Shown here piece by piece: positions 1 through 5,620 of a stretch of DNA of 8,695 nt. Positions within the stretch are counted from its first letter, which is position 1, and each line of letters opens with the position of its first letter. Location: assembly GCA_018715425.1 (NCBI GenBank), contig DVLR01000223.1, forward strand, positions 1 through 8,695, written 5' to 3'. Position numbers and translations under genes: made by a program. Source of the stretch: Candidatus Merdenecus merdavium (GTDB taxonomy: Bacteria; Bacillota; Clostridia; Lachnospirales; Lachnospiraceae). Below the pieces are notes generated by a model. That model was not told where the DNA came from. It was given only the letters and a program-made list of their open reading frames with translations, and made no database searches.

Positions 1-667
1 TCTTCTAGTCTCTGGATGTTCTAAAACACCAAAGGATAAAAGTGTGAATGCTTTGGTCATTCATAAAGACCATAGGATTAAATCAACCATTGTAGAGTCC
101 TTTGATAAAGAATACTACAAAGAAGAGGAATTAAAAACTTCCATAGAGAATCAAATCAATGAATATAACAGCCAGACTGGACAAGAATCCATTCAATTAG
201 AGTCCTTGAAAAAGAAGGGAAAAGAGATTCAATTGTCCATGGAATACGAAAGTGCAAAAGATTATGCAAGTTTTAATGAAGTACCACTATTTGAAGGTAC
301 GGTAGAGGAAGCCATAGCAGAAGGTTATGACTTTAGTAATACTTTTCAGTCCATAAAGAAGGGAAAAGTACAAAGGCAAGGCTTAACATCAGATGAAATT
401 AAAGAGTTATCTGATCATAAAGTTGTCATTATAAAAGAATATGTGCAAGTGGAGGTACCTAAGAACATCACAGCAATTAGTGGAAATATGACCCTTTTAA
501 ATAAAAAGGAAGCAAAAGTCATACAGAATCATAAAAAGGTAGCAGAGGATTTAACGGAATCTGATGAAACTAAGGATGAATCAGAAACAGAGGAAGCAGA
601 TGGTGTTCCTATTTTAGAGCCAAATCAATACGTTGCATCTTATGGCTATATCTTATATAAAGAGTAG
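1..667 (+). CDS. Lipoprotein of unknown function, 5' end cut by window edge
   Basis: The reading frame is open from base 2 to the TAG at 665-667. Its first visible residues, LLVSGCSKTPKDK, are the end of a lipoprotein signal peptide: the lipobox is LVSGC, with the lipidated Cys encoded at 17-19. The mature protein would be about 216 residues, membrane-anchored and facing outward. A GTG at 44 lies after the lipobox and is not the real start, which is outside the window. The body is highly charged, rich in Lys and Glu, with no further membrane segment. A Glu/Asp-rich stretch lies near the C-terminus (about 557-601), and the end is aromatic (YGYILYK). I recognise no catalytic motif and assign no function. 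It lies 81 bases upstream of the glycyl-tRNA synthetase gene on the same strand. The lipoprotein call is secure; the role is unknown. Confidence 0.8.
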   Translation, partial: LLVSGCSKTPKDKSVNALVIHKDHRIKSTIVESFDKEYYKEEELKTSIENQINEYNSQTGQESIQLESLKKKGKEIQLSMEYESAKDYASFNEVPLFEGTVEEAIAEGYDFSNTFQSIKKGKVQRQGLTSDEIKELSDHKVVIIKEYVQVEVPKNITAISGNMTLLNKKEAKVIQNHKKVAEDLTESDETKDESETEEADGVPILEPNQYVASYGYILYKE

Positions 668-691
668 GACCTTGTGTCTTATTATAGAGTC

Positions 692-720
692 TTAAATGGC
701 ATCCCCAAATAGCCTTTTAA
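692..720 (+). repeat. Imperfect inverted repeat between lipoprotein gene and glyQS
   Basis: TTAAATGGC (692-700) pairs with GCCTTTTAA (712-720) except for one T:T mismatch, around an 11-base loop. No T-run follows, so it is at best a weak terminator or a processing/stability hairpin between the two genes. The 81-base gap holds no convincing promoter, so the two genes may be co-transcribed. Confidence 0.3.
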
Positions 721-748
721 GATACATAAAATGTGAGGAGAATAAAAG

Positions 749-2137
749 ATGGAAAAAACAATGGAAAAGATTGTAGCATTAGCGAAAGCTAGAGGTTTTG
801 TATATCCAGGTTCTGAGATCTATGGAGGTCTTGCGAACACATGGGATTACGGGAATCTAGGAGTAGAGTTAAAGAATAATGTAAAAAGAGCATGGTGGCA
901 AAAATTCATTCAGGAAAATCCTTATAACGTTGGAGTTGATTGCGCCATTTTAATGAACCCACAAACTTGGGTTGCTAGTGGACATCTAGGTGGATTCTCT
1001 GATCCCCTCATGGATTGTAGGGAATGTCACGAAAGATTTCGTGCGGATAAAATCATTGAAGATGATTGTAAAGAAAAGGGCATTGAGTTAGAAGGTGCTG
1101 TTGATGCTTGGTCATTGGAAGAAATGAAGTCCTATATTGAAGAGCATCATATTTCATGTCCGACTTGTGGAAAGCATAACTTTACAGACATTCGCCAATT
1201 TAATTTAATGTTTAAAACCTTCCAAGGTGTAACGGAGGATGCTAAAAATGCTGTTTATTTAAGGCCAGAAACAGCACAAGGTATTTTTGTAAACTTTAAA
1301 AATGTTCAAAGAACATCTAGAAAAAAAATACCATTTGGTATTGGACAGGTTGGTAAATCTTTTAGAAATGAGATAACACCTGGTAACTTTACATTTAGAA
1401 CAAGAGAGTTTGAACAGATGGAATTAGAATTCTTCTGTGAGCCTGATACGGATCTTGAGTGGTTTGCATATTGGAAAAAATTCTGTATCGATTGGTTGCT
1501 AGAACTTGGAATCAAAGAAGATGAGATGCGTGTAAGAGATCATGATAAAGAAGAACTAAGTTTTTACAGTAAAGCAACTACTGACATCGAGTTTTTATTC
1601 CCATTTGGCTGGGGTGAACTTTGGGGTATTGCTGATAGAACTGATTATGATTTAACACAACATCAAAATGAATCTGGCGTAGATATGTCTTACTTTGATG
1701 ATGAAAAGAAAGAAAAGTATATTCCATACGTTGTAGAGCCATCTTTAGGTGCAGATCGTATGGTGCTTGCATTCTTATGCGGAGCATACGATGAAGAAGA
1801 GATTGGAGAAGGTGATGTACGTACCGTTTTACGTTTCCATCACACATTGGCTCCTATAAAAATTGGTGTACTACCACTATCTAAAAAGTTAAAGGAAGGT
1901 GCCGAAAAGGTCTTTGCAGATCTTTCCAAGCTTTACAACTGTGAATATGACGATAGAGGGAATATTGGTAAGAGATATAGACGACAAGATGAAATTGGTA
2001 CACCATATTGTGTAACCTATGATTTTGAGTCAGAAACAGACGGAGCAGTCACGGTTCGAGACCGTGATACTATGGAGCAGGAAAGAATTAAAATTGAAGA
2101 TTTAAAAGGTTATTTCGAAAAGAAATTTACTTACTAG
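749..2137 (+). CDS. glyQS: Glycyl-tRNA synthetase, single-chain class II type
   Basis: Charges tRNA-Gly with glycine using ATP in the cytoplasm. The 462-residue product has the length usual for the homodimeric (alpha2) GlyRS of Firmicutes and is unrelated to the two-subunit GlyQ/GlyS type. Visible landmarks: an N-terminal catalytic start with [12 protein letters not shown] (16-27); a zinc-ribbon insertion with CxxC pairs at Cys90/Cys93 and Cys137/Cys140; [10 protein letters not shown] (171-180); class II motif 2 with FRNE at 205-208 and the following [15 protein letters not shown]; motif 3 with GADR at 334-337; and a C-terminal anticodon-binding domain from about 368. The ATG at 749 is fixed by the site GAGGAG (735-740) 8 bases upstream. 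Clostridial glycyl-tRNA synthetase genes are often T-box controlled, but the 81-base upstream gap is too short for one. An intrinsic terminator follows directly. Confidence 0.97.
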   Translation: MEKTMEKIVALAKARGFVYPGSEIYGGLANTWDYGNLGVELKNNVKRAWWQKFIQENPYNVGVDCAILMNPQTWVASGHLGGFSDPLMDCRECHERFRADKIIEDDCKEKGIELEGAVDAWSLEEMKSYIEEHHISCPTCGKHNFTDIRQFNLMFKTFQGVTEDAKNAVYLRPETAQGIFVNFKNVQRTSRKKIPFGIGQVGKSFRNEITPGNFTFRTREFEQMELEFFCEPDTDLEWFAYWKKFCIDWLLELGIKEDEMRVRDHDKEELSFYSKATTDIEFLFPFGWGELWGIADRTDYDLTQHQNESGVDMSYFDDEKKEKYIPYVVEPSLGADRMVLAFLCGAYDEEEIGEGDVRTVLRFHHTLAPIKIGVLPLSKKLKEGAEKVFADLSKLYNCEYDDRGNIGKRYRRQDEIGTPYCVTYDFESETDGAVTVRDRDTMEQERIKIEDLKGYFEKKFTY

Positions 2138-2150
2138 AATGTAAAAGGAA

Positions 2151-2186
2151 AAGGTTGCTCCTATCAATGAAGAGCAACCTTTTTTC
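2151..2186 (+). terminator. Intrinsic terminator of glyQS, probably bidirectional
   Basis: A perfect 10-bp stem, AAGGTTGCTC (2151-2160) with GAGCAACCTT (2172-2181), encloses an 11-base loop and runs into six T residues (2180-2185). On the minus strand the same stem is followed by TTTTCCTTTT, so it can also end the convergent cbi operon, whose last stop codon is at 2225. A further AT-only repeat (ACTTTTT/AAAAAGT, 2203-2219) lies between the two gene ends. Confidence 0.9.
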
Positions 2187-2224
2187 TATAATCTTTTTTA
2201 ATACTTTTTTCTAAAAAGTGTACG

Positions 2225-3064
2225 TTAAGGAGTTCTTTTTAGATACTCGCCAACATCATCCATGGTTTTAGGAAGAGGGAGGTCAGAGTCTAGAATGCCG
2301 TGTTCACATAAGGTTTGGTAAAACGAAAGGACAGATGGCATATGAAGGTTTGTTTTTTTTAGTAGCTGCTGATCGGAGAAGATCTTTTCCGGTGTTCCTG
2401 TGCTTAGGATTTGACCTTTATGGAAGAGTGCAACCCTGTCAGCAAATTCATAAGCGTAATCTACATCGTGAGTAGAGATCACAACGGTGATCCCTTTTTG
2501 ATGAATTTGTTCAATCAGTTGGTTTACAATGGAAACATGCTTTGGATCCAGAGCAGCAGTAGGTTCATCAAAAATCACTACATCTGGATTCATGACTAGA
2601 ACGTCGGCAATGGATACAATCTTTTTCTGTCCACCGCTTAAAAAGTGAGTAGGTCGGTCTTTAAAAGGAGTGATTTCTAATTCCTCCATGATTTGATCCA
2701 CAGCTATTTTAGCATCTGTAGCAGAAACACCTAGATTTAAAGGTCCAAAAGCAATTTCTTGATAAACATTAGAGGCAAACAATTGGTGATTTGGGTCTTG
2801 AAATACAATACCGATTTTTTCTCTTAGCTTCAAAAGCCCTTTTCTAGAGTAGTCTATGGGACTATTGTGAAATAAAAGTTGTCCCTCTTGAGGTTTGTGA
2901 ATACCATTAAGACATAAGAAAAAGGTGGATTTTCCAGAGCCATTAGCACCCATAATAGCTAGTTTTTCACCTTTATTAATATTTAGATTCAGATGATTAA
3001 GAGCTTGGTGTCCATCTTCGTAAGAAAACGATAGGTTTTTCACTTGAATCAGTGATTCTTTCAT
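2225..3064 (-). CDS. cbiO: ATPase subunit of ECF-type cobalt importer
   Basis: The energy-coupling ATPase of the CbiMNQO cobalt transporter. It sits on the cytoplasmic face and hydrolyses ATP to drive cobalt uptake through CbiM/CbiQ. The 279-residue protein is complete. Walker A is GANGSGKST (39-47); the Q-loop is VFQDPNHQLF with Gln89; the ABC signature is LSGGQ (142-146); Walker B is VVIFDEP (162-168) with catalytic Glu167; the D-loop is ALD (171-173) and the switch His is His199. The QDPNHQLF wording after the Q-loop is typical of ECF ATPases rather than of general ABC importers. A C-terminal extension of about 55 residues follows the ABC core. It is the last gene of the operon, 18 bases after cbiQ, with an AAAGGAGG site (3075-3082) beside the cbiQ stop. 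Only one ATPase gene is present, so it is expected to act as a homodimer. Confidence 0.95.
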   Translation of the reverse strand: MKESLIQVKNLSFSYEDGHQALNHLNLNINKGEKLAIMGANGSGKSTFFLCLNGIHKPQEGQLLFHNSPIDYSRKGLLKLREKIGIVFQDPNHQLFASNVYQEIAFGPLNLGVSATDAKIAVDQIMEELEITPFKDRPTHFLSGGQKKIVSIADVLVMNPDVVIFDEPTAALDPKHVSIVNQLIEQIHQKGITVVISTHDVDYAYEFADRVALFHKGQILSTGTPEKIFSDQQLLKKTNLHMPSVLSFYQTLCEHGILDSDLPLPKTMDDVGEYLKRTP

Positions 3065-3082
3065 AAGTGGAGCCCCTCCTTT

Positions 3083-3856
3083 CTATAGCTTTTTCATGAT
3101 TTGAGAGATGATCAACAGGAAGATTTCGTATAAAATCAGATAAAGGATCCATCTTTTCTCTAATACCTTTTCTTCTTCAAGTAAAAGGATCTGTCCATTG
3201 TAACATCTGGACTCCATTCCATCATATAAGTGTGATGTATATTTAAAAGCTAAAATAAGTAAATTAGAAAGTAAAATACCAAAAGTTTTTAAATTTGTTG
3301 GATAGTTTTTGTTTCCAAGTCTAGATTTTCTAGCATTATTTAAGGTATTCGCTATATCTAATAAGTGGAAGATGAAACGATACATCAATAACATTAATTC
3401 AATCAGTATTCCAGGTATGTGCCACCTCTTAAGTGCCATGAGTAGATCGGTTACTGGTGTTGATAAAGCTATAAAGTAAAGGCAGGAAACGCTACTTAAG
3501 GATATTAGAATAAATCGTAAGCCTTCTAATAGGTTAACGTAAGAGGTTGTCAGGTAATACTTACCCAGCGGGAAGGATATCCAAGATAAAGGCTGTGGTG
3601 ATAAGGATATGATGATAGCTATAAAACTTAAGGTAATAAAAACAATGGGAACGAATAAAAGTTTTAAATATTTAGCTAACGGTATTCCACCTTTCGATAC
3701 CGTTAGCCAACTACTAACCAATAAGATCAGGATGGATACCACCATGGACCTTACGGAAATACAAACAATGATCGTAAGAATAGCATAGATCATTTTTAAG
3801 TCAGTATGAATGGATCTTAATTTTGAAGTATAACACAGTTTGTCAATGGTAAGCAT
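3083..3856 (-). CDS. cbiQ: Transmembrane coupling subunit (EcfT) of cobalt importer
   Basis: The membrane scaffold that couples CbiO to the substrate-binding CbiM. The 257-residue protein is strongly hydrophobic, with membrane segments at roughly 21-50, 64-84, 112-132, 150-168, 193-207 and 236-252. The two cytoplasmic coupling motifs of the EcfT family are recognisable: ARKSRLG (175-181) and MESRCYNG (214-221), whose Arg179 and Arg217 would contact the ATPase. The first motif departs from the usual A-R-x-x-R-G by a Leu between Arg and Gly. The ATG at 3856 is supported by an AAAGGAG site (3866-3872). The gene lies 19 bases downstream of cbiN and 18 bases upstream of cbiO. The first motif and overall sequence are divergent, but gene order makes the assignment firm. 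Confidence 0.93.
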   Translation of the reverse strand: MLTIDKLCYTSKLRSIHTDLKMIYAILTIIVCISVRSMVVSILILLVSSWLTVSKGGIPLAKYLKLLFVPIVFITLSFIAIIISLSPQPLSWISFPLGKYYLTTSYVNLLEGLRFILISLSSVSCLYFIALSTPVTDLLMALKRWHIPGILIELMLLMYRFIFHLLDIANTLNNARKSRLGNKNYPTNLKTFGILLSNLLILAFKYTSHLYDGMESRCYNGQILLLEEEKVLEKRWILYLILYEIFLLIISQIMKKL

Positions 3857-3875
3857 CCACTGGTTCTCCTTTCTG

Positions 3876-4172
3876 CTATATGGCCGTCTTTTCTTTTTTA
3901 TTTCGTTGTTTTAATACACCAACTCCATAGCCAAAGATACCAGCTCCAATGGCCGCTTGAAGGCAAAAGAGCAGTGATTCAGTCTCGCCACCAGGTGGTT
4001 CCAATAGTGGATCGGCCCAGGGTTCGAAATTAGGATCCATTTCTGTGATGGCATCAAAGGCTTCTCCATCGGCTCCTCCAAACTCTGAGTTTTTAATGAT
4101 TGCTAGTGGGATGATCGCAATAATAACGCAGATAAGAAGTAAAATAATGATTGTTTTTCCTTTACTTGACAT
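3876..4172 (-). CDS. cbiN: Small accessory subunit of cobalt importer
   Basis: CbiN is the small membrane partner of CbiM that is needed for cobalt loading in CbiMNQO transporters. The 98-residue protein has two membrane helices (about 7-26 and 67-86) flanking an external loop. The family signatures are plain: FGGADGEA (31-38), [10 protein letters not shown] (51-60) and [14 protein letters not shown] (65-78). The start ATG at 4172 lies inside the end of cbiM (11-base overlap), with a site AAAGGGGGA (4180-4188) within the cbiM coding end, which implies translational coupling. The presence of CbiN rather than NikN/NikL points to cobalt rather than nickel as substrate; the sequence alone does not prove metal choice. 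Confidence 0.94.
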   Translation of the reverse strand: MSSKGKTIIILLLICVIIAIIPLAIIKNSEFGGADGEAFDAITEMDPNFEPWADPLLEPPGGETESLLFCLQAAIGAGIFGYGVGVLKQRNKKEKTAI

Positions 4173-4923
4173 GATTCATTCCCCCTTTAAAATATCCTAA
4201 ATCTGTTAATTCTGATCTGGCATAAGATTCTAGCATCATTAAAACAATAACCGTCAAGATGCCTTCTATAATAGCCAGAGGGATTTGGGTAAGAGCAAAG
4301 ATACTTAAAAATTTTAAAACGGCAGCAAATACTCCACCAGTTTCGGCAGGATAAGCCATGCCAAGTTGGAAAGAGGTAATACAGTATGTAAATAAGTCAC
4401 CAAGAAAAGCAGCTATAAATATTGAAACGTATTTTGGTGCTTTTATCTTTTGTAAAAGTTTGTAGATGCCATAGGTTAAAAAAGGACCTGCAATGGCCAT
4501 AGAAAAAACGTTGGCACCTAAAGTAGTAAGACCACCATGAGCTAGTAAAAGAGCCTGAAAAACAAGAACTAATAATCCTAGGATACTCATGGCTGCAGGC
4601 CCGAATAAAATGGCACCTAAGCCCGTACCAGTCATATGTGAGCTACTTCCCGTGACACTTGGAAGTTTCAGGGCTGATAATACAAAAGCATAGGCTCCAG
4701 CCATAGCCAATATGAGTAGTGTTTTTCTGTGTTCTTTTAAAACTTTACTGATTGAATAATAACCTGCAAGAACAAAAGGGATACATAAGACTCCCCATGC
4801 GATGCAGTATTTTGGTGGCAATGCACCCTCCATAATGTGCATTGCAAAAGAACTTGGTACAATGCCAAGCATTAATGCAAAGACGGCAGTTCCAAGAACT
4901 CGTTTGCGTTGTTTTACATTCAT
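4162..4923 (-). CDS. cbiM: Substrate-binding membrane subunit of cobalt importer
   Basis: CbiM is the metal-binding S component of the cobalt ECF transporter. I choose the ATG at 4923 (253 residues) because it has a site AGAGGAA (4932-4938) 8 bases upstream. The frame can be extended to a TTG at 4968, but that start has no such support. The N-terminus (1-27) is a cleavable signal peptide ending SSFA. The expected mature end is MHIMEG, whose Met and His (Met28, His29 of the precursor) are the conserved metal ligands of the CbiM/NikM family. A further ligand-region motif is SSSHMTGTG with His96, and [15 protein letters not shown] (129-143) is also conserved. About six more membrane segments follow. 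It is the first gene of cbiMNQO, overlapping cbiN by 11 bases. A cobalamin riboswitch and intrinsic terminator lie upstream, so expression should fall when cobalamin is plentiful. Confidence 0.95.
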   Translation of the reverse strand: MNVKQRKRVLGTAVFALMLGIVPSSFAMHIMEGALPPKYCIAWGVLCIPFVLAGYYSISKVLKEHRKTLLILAMAGAYAFVLSALKLPSVTGSSSHMTGTGLGAILFGPAAMSILGLLVLVFQALLLAHGGLTTLGANVFSMAIAGPFLTYGIYKLLQKIKAPKYVSIFIAAFLGDLFTYCITSFQLGMAYPAETGGVFAAVLKFLSIFALTQIPLAIIEGILTVIVLMMLESYARSELTDLGYFKGGMNHVK

Positions 4924-4940
4924 AACAACAATTCCTCTCT

Positions 4941-4960
4941 TTCTATAATGTGTTATAGAA
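4941..4960 (-). repeat. Perfect hairpin abutting the cbiM ribosome binding site
   Basis: TTCTATAA (4941-4948) and TTATAGAA (4953-4960) are perfect 8-bp arms around a 4-base loop. In the minus-strand transcript the hairpin ends two bases before the cbiM AGAGGAA site (4932-4938). It could insulate or stack next to the ribosome binding site, or be a DNA dyad. It has no U-tail and is not a terminator. Confidence 0.5.
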
Positions 4961-5004
4961 CGATTCAATCTTATTTCGACTTTTACCTATGATATATTTC
5001 CATG

Positions 5005-5034
5005 AAAAAAAACAACCCATCGTTTGATAGGCTG
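5005..5034 (-). terminator. Intrinsic terminator in the cbiMNQO leader (riboswitch attenuator)
   Basis: In the minus-strand transcript CAGCCUAUC (5034-5026) pairs with GAUGGGUUG (5021-5013) across a 4-base loop AAAC, giving 9 bp with two G·U pairs, followed at once by eight U residues (5012-5005). It lies between the cobalamin aptamer and cbiM, 81 bases before the cbiM start. It is therefore the likely off-state element of the riboswitch. It sits about 190 bases from the aptamer, unusually far. Confidence 0.85.
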
Positions 5035-5056
5035 GTTTTTACACAGATAGCTAAAG

Positions 5057-5087
5057 ATAAATAAGAAATGATAACATTTCTATTTAC
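5057..5087 (-). repeat. Long AU-rich hairpin in the cbiMNQO leader
   Basis: On the transcript strand GTAAATAGAAATG (5087-5075) pairs with CATTTCTTATTTAT (5070-5057) around a 4-base loop TTAT. This gives 13 pairs with one bulged base and one G·U. No U-run follows. It lies just upstream of the attenuator terminator and may be part of the expression platform. Confidence 0.5.
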
Positions 5088-5106
5088 CAATGTCTGCGAA
5101 TCAAAG

Positions 5107-5130
5107 AAAACTCTTCTTAATAAGAGCTTT
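5107..5130 (-). repeat. Terminator-like hairpin in the cbiMNQO leader
   Basis: In the transcript AAAGCUCUU (5130-5122) pairs with AAGAGUUUU (5115-5107) around AUUAAG, with one G·U, and runs into UUUUCUUU. The stem is AU-rich with few GC pairs, so it would be a weaker terminator than the one at 5005-5034; it may be an additional attenuation or pause site. Confidence 0.4.
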
Positions 5131-5148
5131 TTATGATTGATATGTATA

Positions 5149-5184
5149 TAAAATAGGTTACCTCTAAAGGAGAAGTCTATTTTA
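5149..5184 (-). repeat. Inverted repeat between aptamer and terminator
   Basis: TAAAATAG (5149-5156) and CTATTTTA (5177-5184) are perfect 8-bp complementary arms around a 20-base loop. They lie directly 3' (in the transcript) of the candidate antiterminator strand. The role is unknown. Confidence 0.35.
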
Positions 5185-5186
5185 CA

Positions 5187-5196
5187 CCCAGCTATC
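5187..5196 (-). promoter_or_regulatory. Candidate antiterminator strand of the cobalamin riboswitch
   Basis: Transcript bases GAUAGCUGG (5196-5188) can pair with CCAG-C-CUAUC (5035-5026), the 5' arm of the terminator, giving 9 Watson-Crick pairs with one bulged C. That would prevent the terminator from forming. The strand starts 25 bases after the aptamer's closing helix. The pairing is seen in the sequence; the switching role is inferred. Confidence 0.4.
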
Positions 5197-5220
5197 GTTC
5201 GTAACTATGTGTGATGTCTA

Positions 5221-5379
5221 TTAATAGGCAGGTCTTCTGACTTAAGGCGATTTCGATGATCTACCTTCCCGTTTCCAGTGGCTTCAATGATCATCCATTT
5301 CCTAATACAGCGGCGGGACCGTGTGGAGTTTTCATCCAACTTTCCTATTCTCTTATCCCGTAAGATAAGCACCTATTAA
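5221..5379 (-). ncRNA. Cobalamin riboswitch aptamer
   Basis: Read on the minus strand, this has the conserved blocks of the cobalamin (B12-element) family in order: TGAAAACTCCACACGG followed by TCCCGCCGCTGT; the B12-box core AGCCACTGG (its AGCCACTG at 5283-5276) followed by AAACGGGAAGG; and the 3' block AGTCAGAAGACCTGCC. The closing P1 helix is explicit: TTAATAGG (5379-5372) pairs perfectly with CCTATTAA (5228-5221). Binding of adenosylcobalamin or a related cobalamin is expected to favour the downstream terminator at 5005-5034 and shut off cbiMNQO. That fits the known use of these switches on cobalt importers. The identity is close to certain; which cobalamin form it prefers cannot be read here. 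Confidence 0.96.
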
Positions 5380-5395
5380 CACAAGATTTGGATAA

Positions 5396-5424
5396 AGTTT
5401 ATCATTTAACGACTCATTTGTCAA
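5396..5424 (-). promoter_or_regulatory. Promoter of the riboswitch-cbiMNQO transcript
   Basis: On the minus strand there is a perfect -35 TTGACA (5424-5419), a 17-base spacer and -10 TAAACT (5401-5396), with TG one base before the -10 (extended -10). Transcription would begin near 5389, about 10 bases before the aptamer's P1 helix. Confidence 0.75.
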
Positions 5425-5461
5425 TGAACGTCTTTAATTAGATAGAAAATTAACGATTGGT

Positions 5462-5479
5462 CTTGACTTGGTTGTCAAG
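5462..5479. repeat. Operator-like dyad over the ppdK promoter
   Basis: CTTGAC (5462-5467) and GTCAAG (5474-5479) form a perfect dyad with a 6-base centre. It covers the -35 box and part of the spacer of the ppdK promoter, the usual place for a repressor site. It matches neither the Rex nor the CcpA consensus, and no regulator gene is nearby. It could also be chance. Confidence 0.35.
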
Positions 5480-5490
5480 TATGTTAAAAT
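5463..5490 (+). promoter_or_regulatory. Promoter of ppdK
   Basis: TTGACT (5463-5468), a 16-base spacer and TAAAAT (5485-5490), with TG one base upstream of the -10 (extended -10). It diverges from the cbi promoter, with about 39 bases between the two -35 boxes. The start would be near 5497, leaving a leader of roughly 125 bases. Confidence 0.7.
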
Positions 5491-5620
5491 AATTTGTGGG
5501 CGAAGGTATTCGCGGGTCATGTTTTTACTATGGAATTAACTCACAATGGGATAGTTTTAAAAAATACATGTGGAGGAATTCTATACTAAATATATAATAT
5601 CATTTAGGAGGAATTATTAA
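5491..5620 (+). other. Structured 5' leader of ppdK, class unknown
   Basis: The leader holds a GCGAA-GGTA-TTCGC hairpin (5500-5513) and a possible helix TTGTGGG/CTCACAA (5494-5500 with 5540-5546). A longer interrupted stem can also form, with CATGT/ACATG (5518-5522 with 5566-5570) outside and ACTAT/ATAGT (5527-5531 with 5551-5555) inside. No U-run terminator is seen. GGAGGAATT occurs twice, at 5572-5580 and 5607-5615; only the second serves an ATG, at 9-base spacing. I do not recognise a known riboswitch or T-box here. Confidence 0.4.

Noticed and set aside
668..748. T-box leader for glycyl-tRNA synthetase
   Set aside because: Only 81 bases separate the upstream gene from glyQS, and neither a T-box core nor a terminator/antiterminator pair is present.
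4924..4968. Longer CbiM starting at TTG 4968
   Set aside because: The start would be TTG without a ribosome site and would put 15 polar residues before a clean signal peptide; ATG 4923 has AGAGGAA at 8-base spacing.
5591..5600. TATAAT at 5593-5598 as a second ppdK promoter
   Set aside because: There is no -35 at usable spacing, and the start point would fall inside the ribosome binding site.
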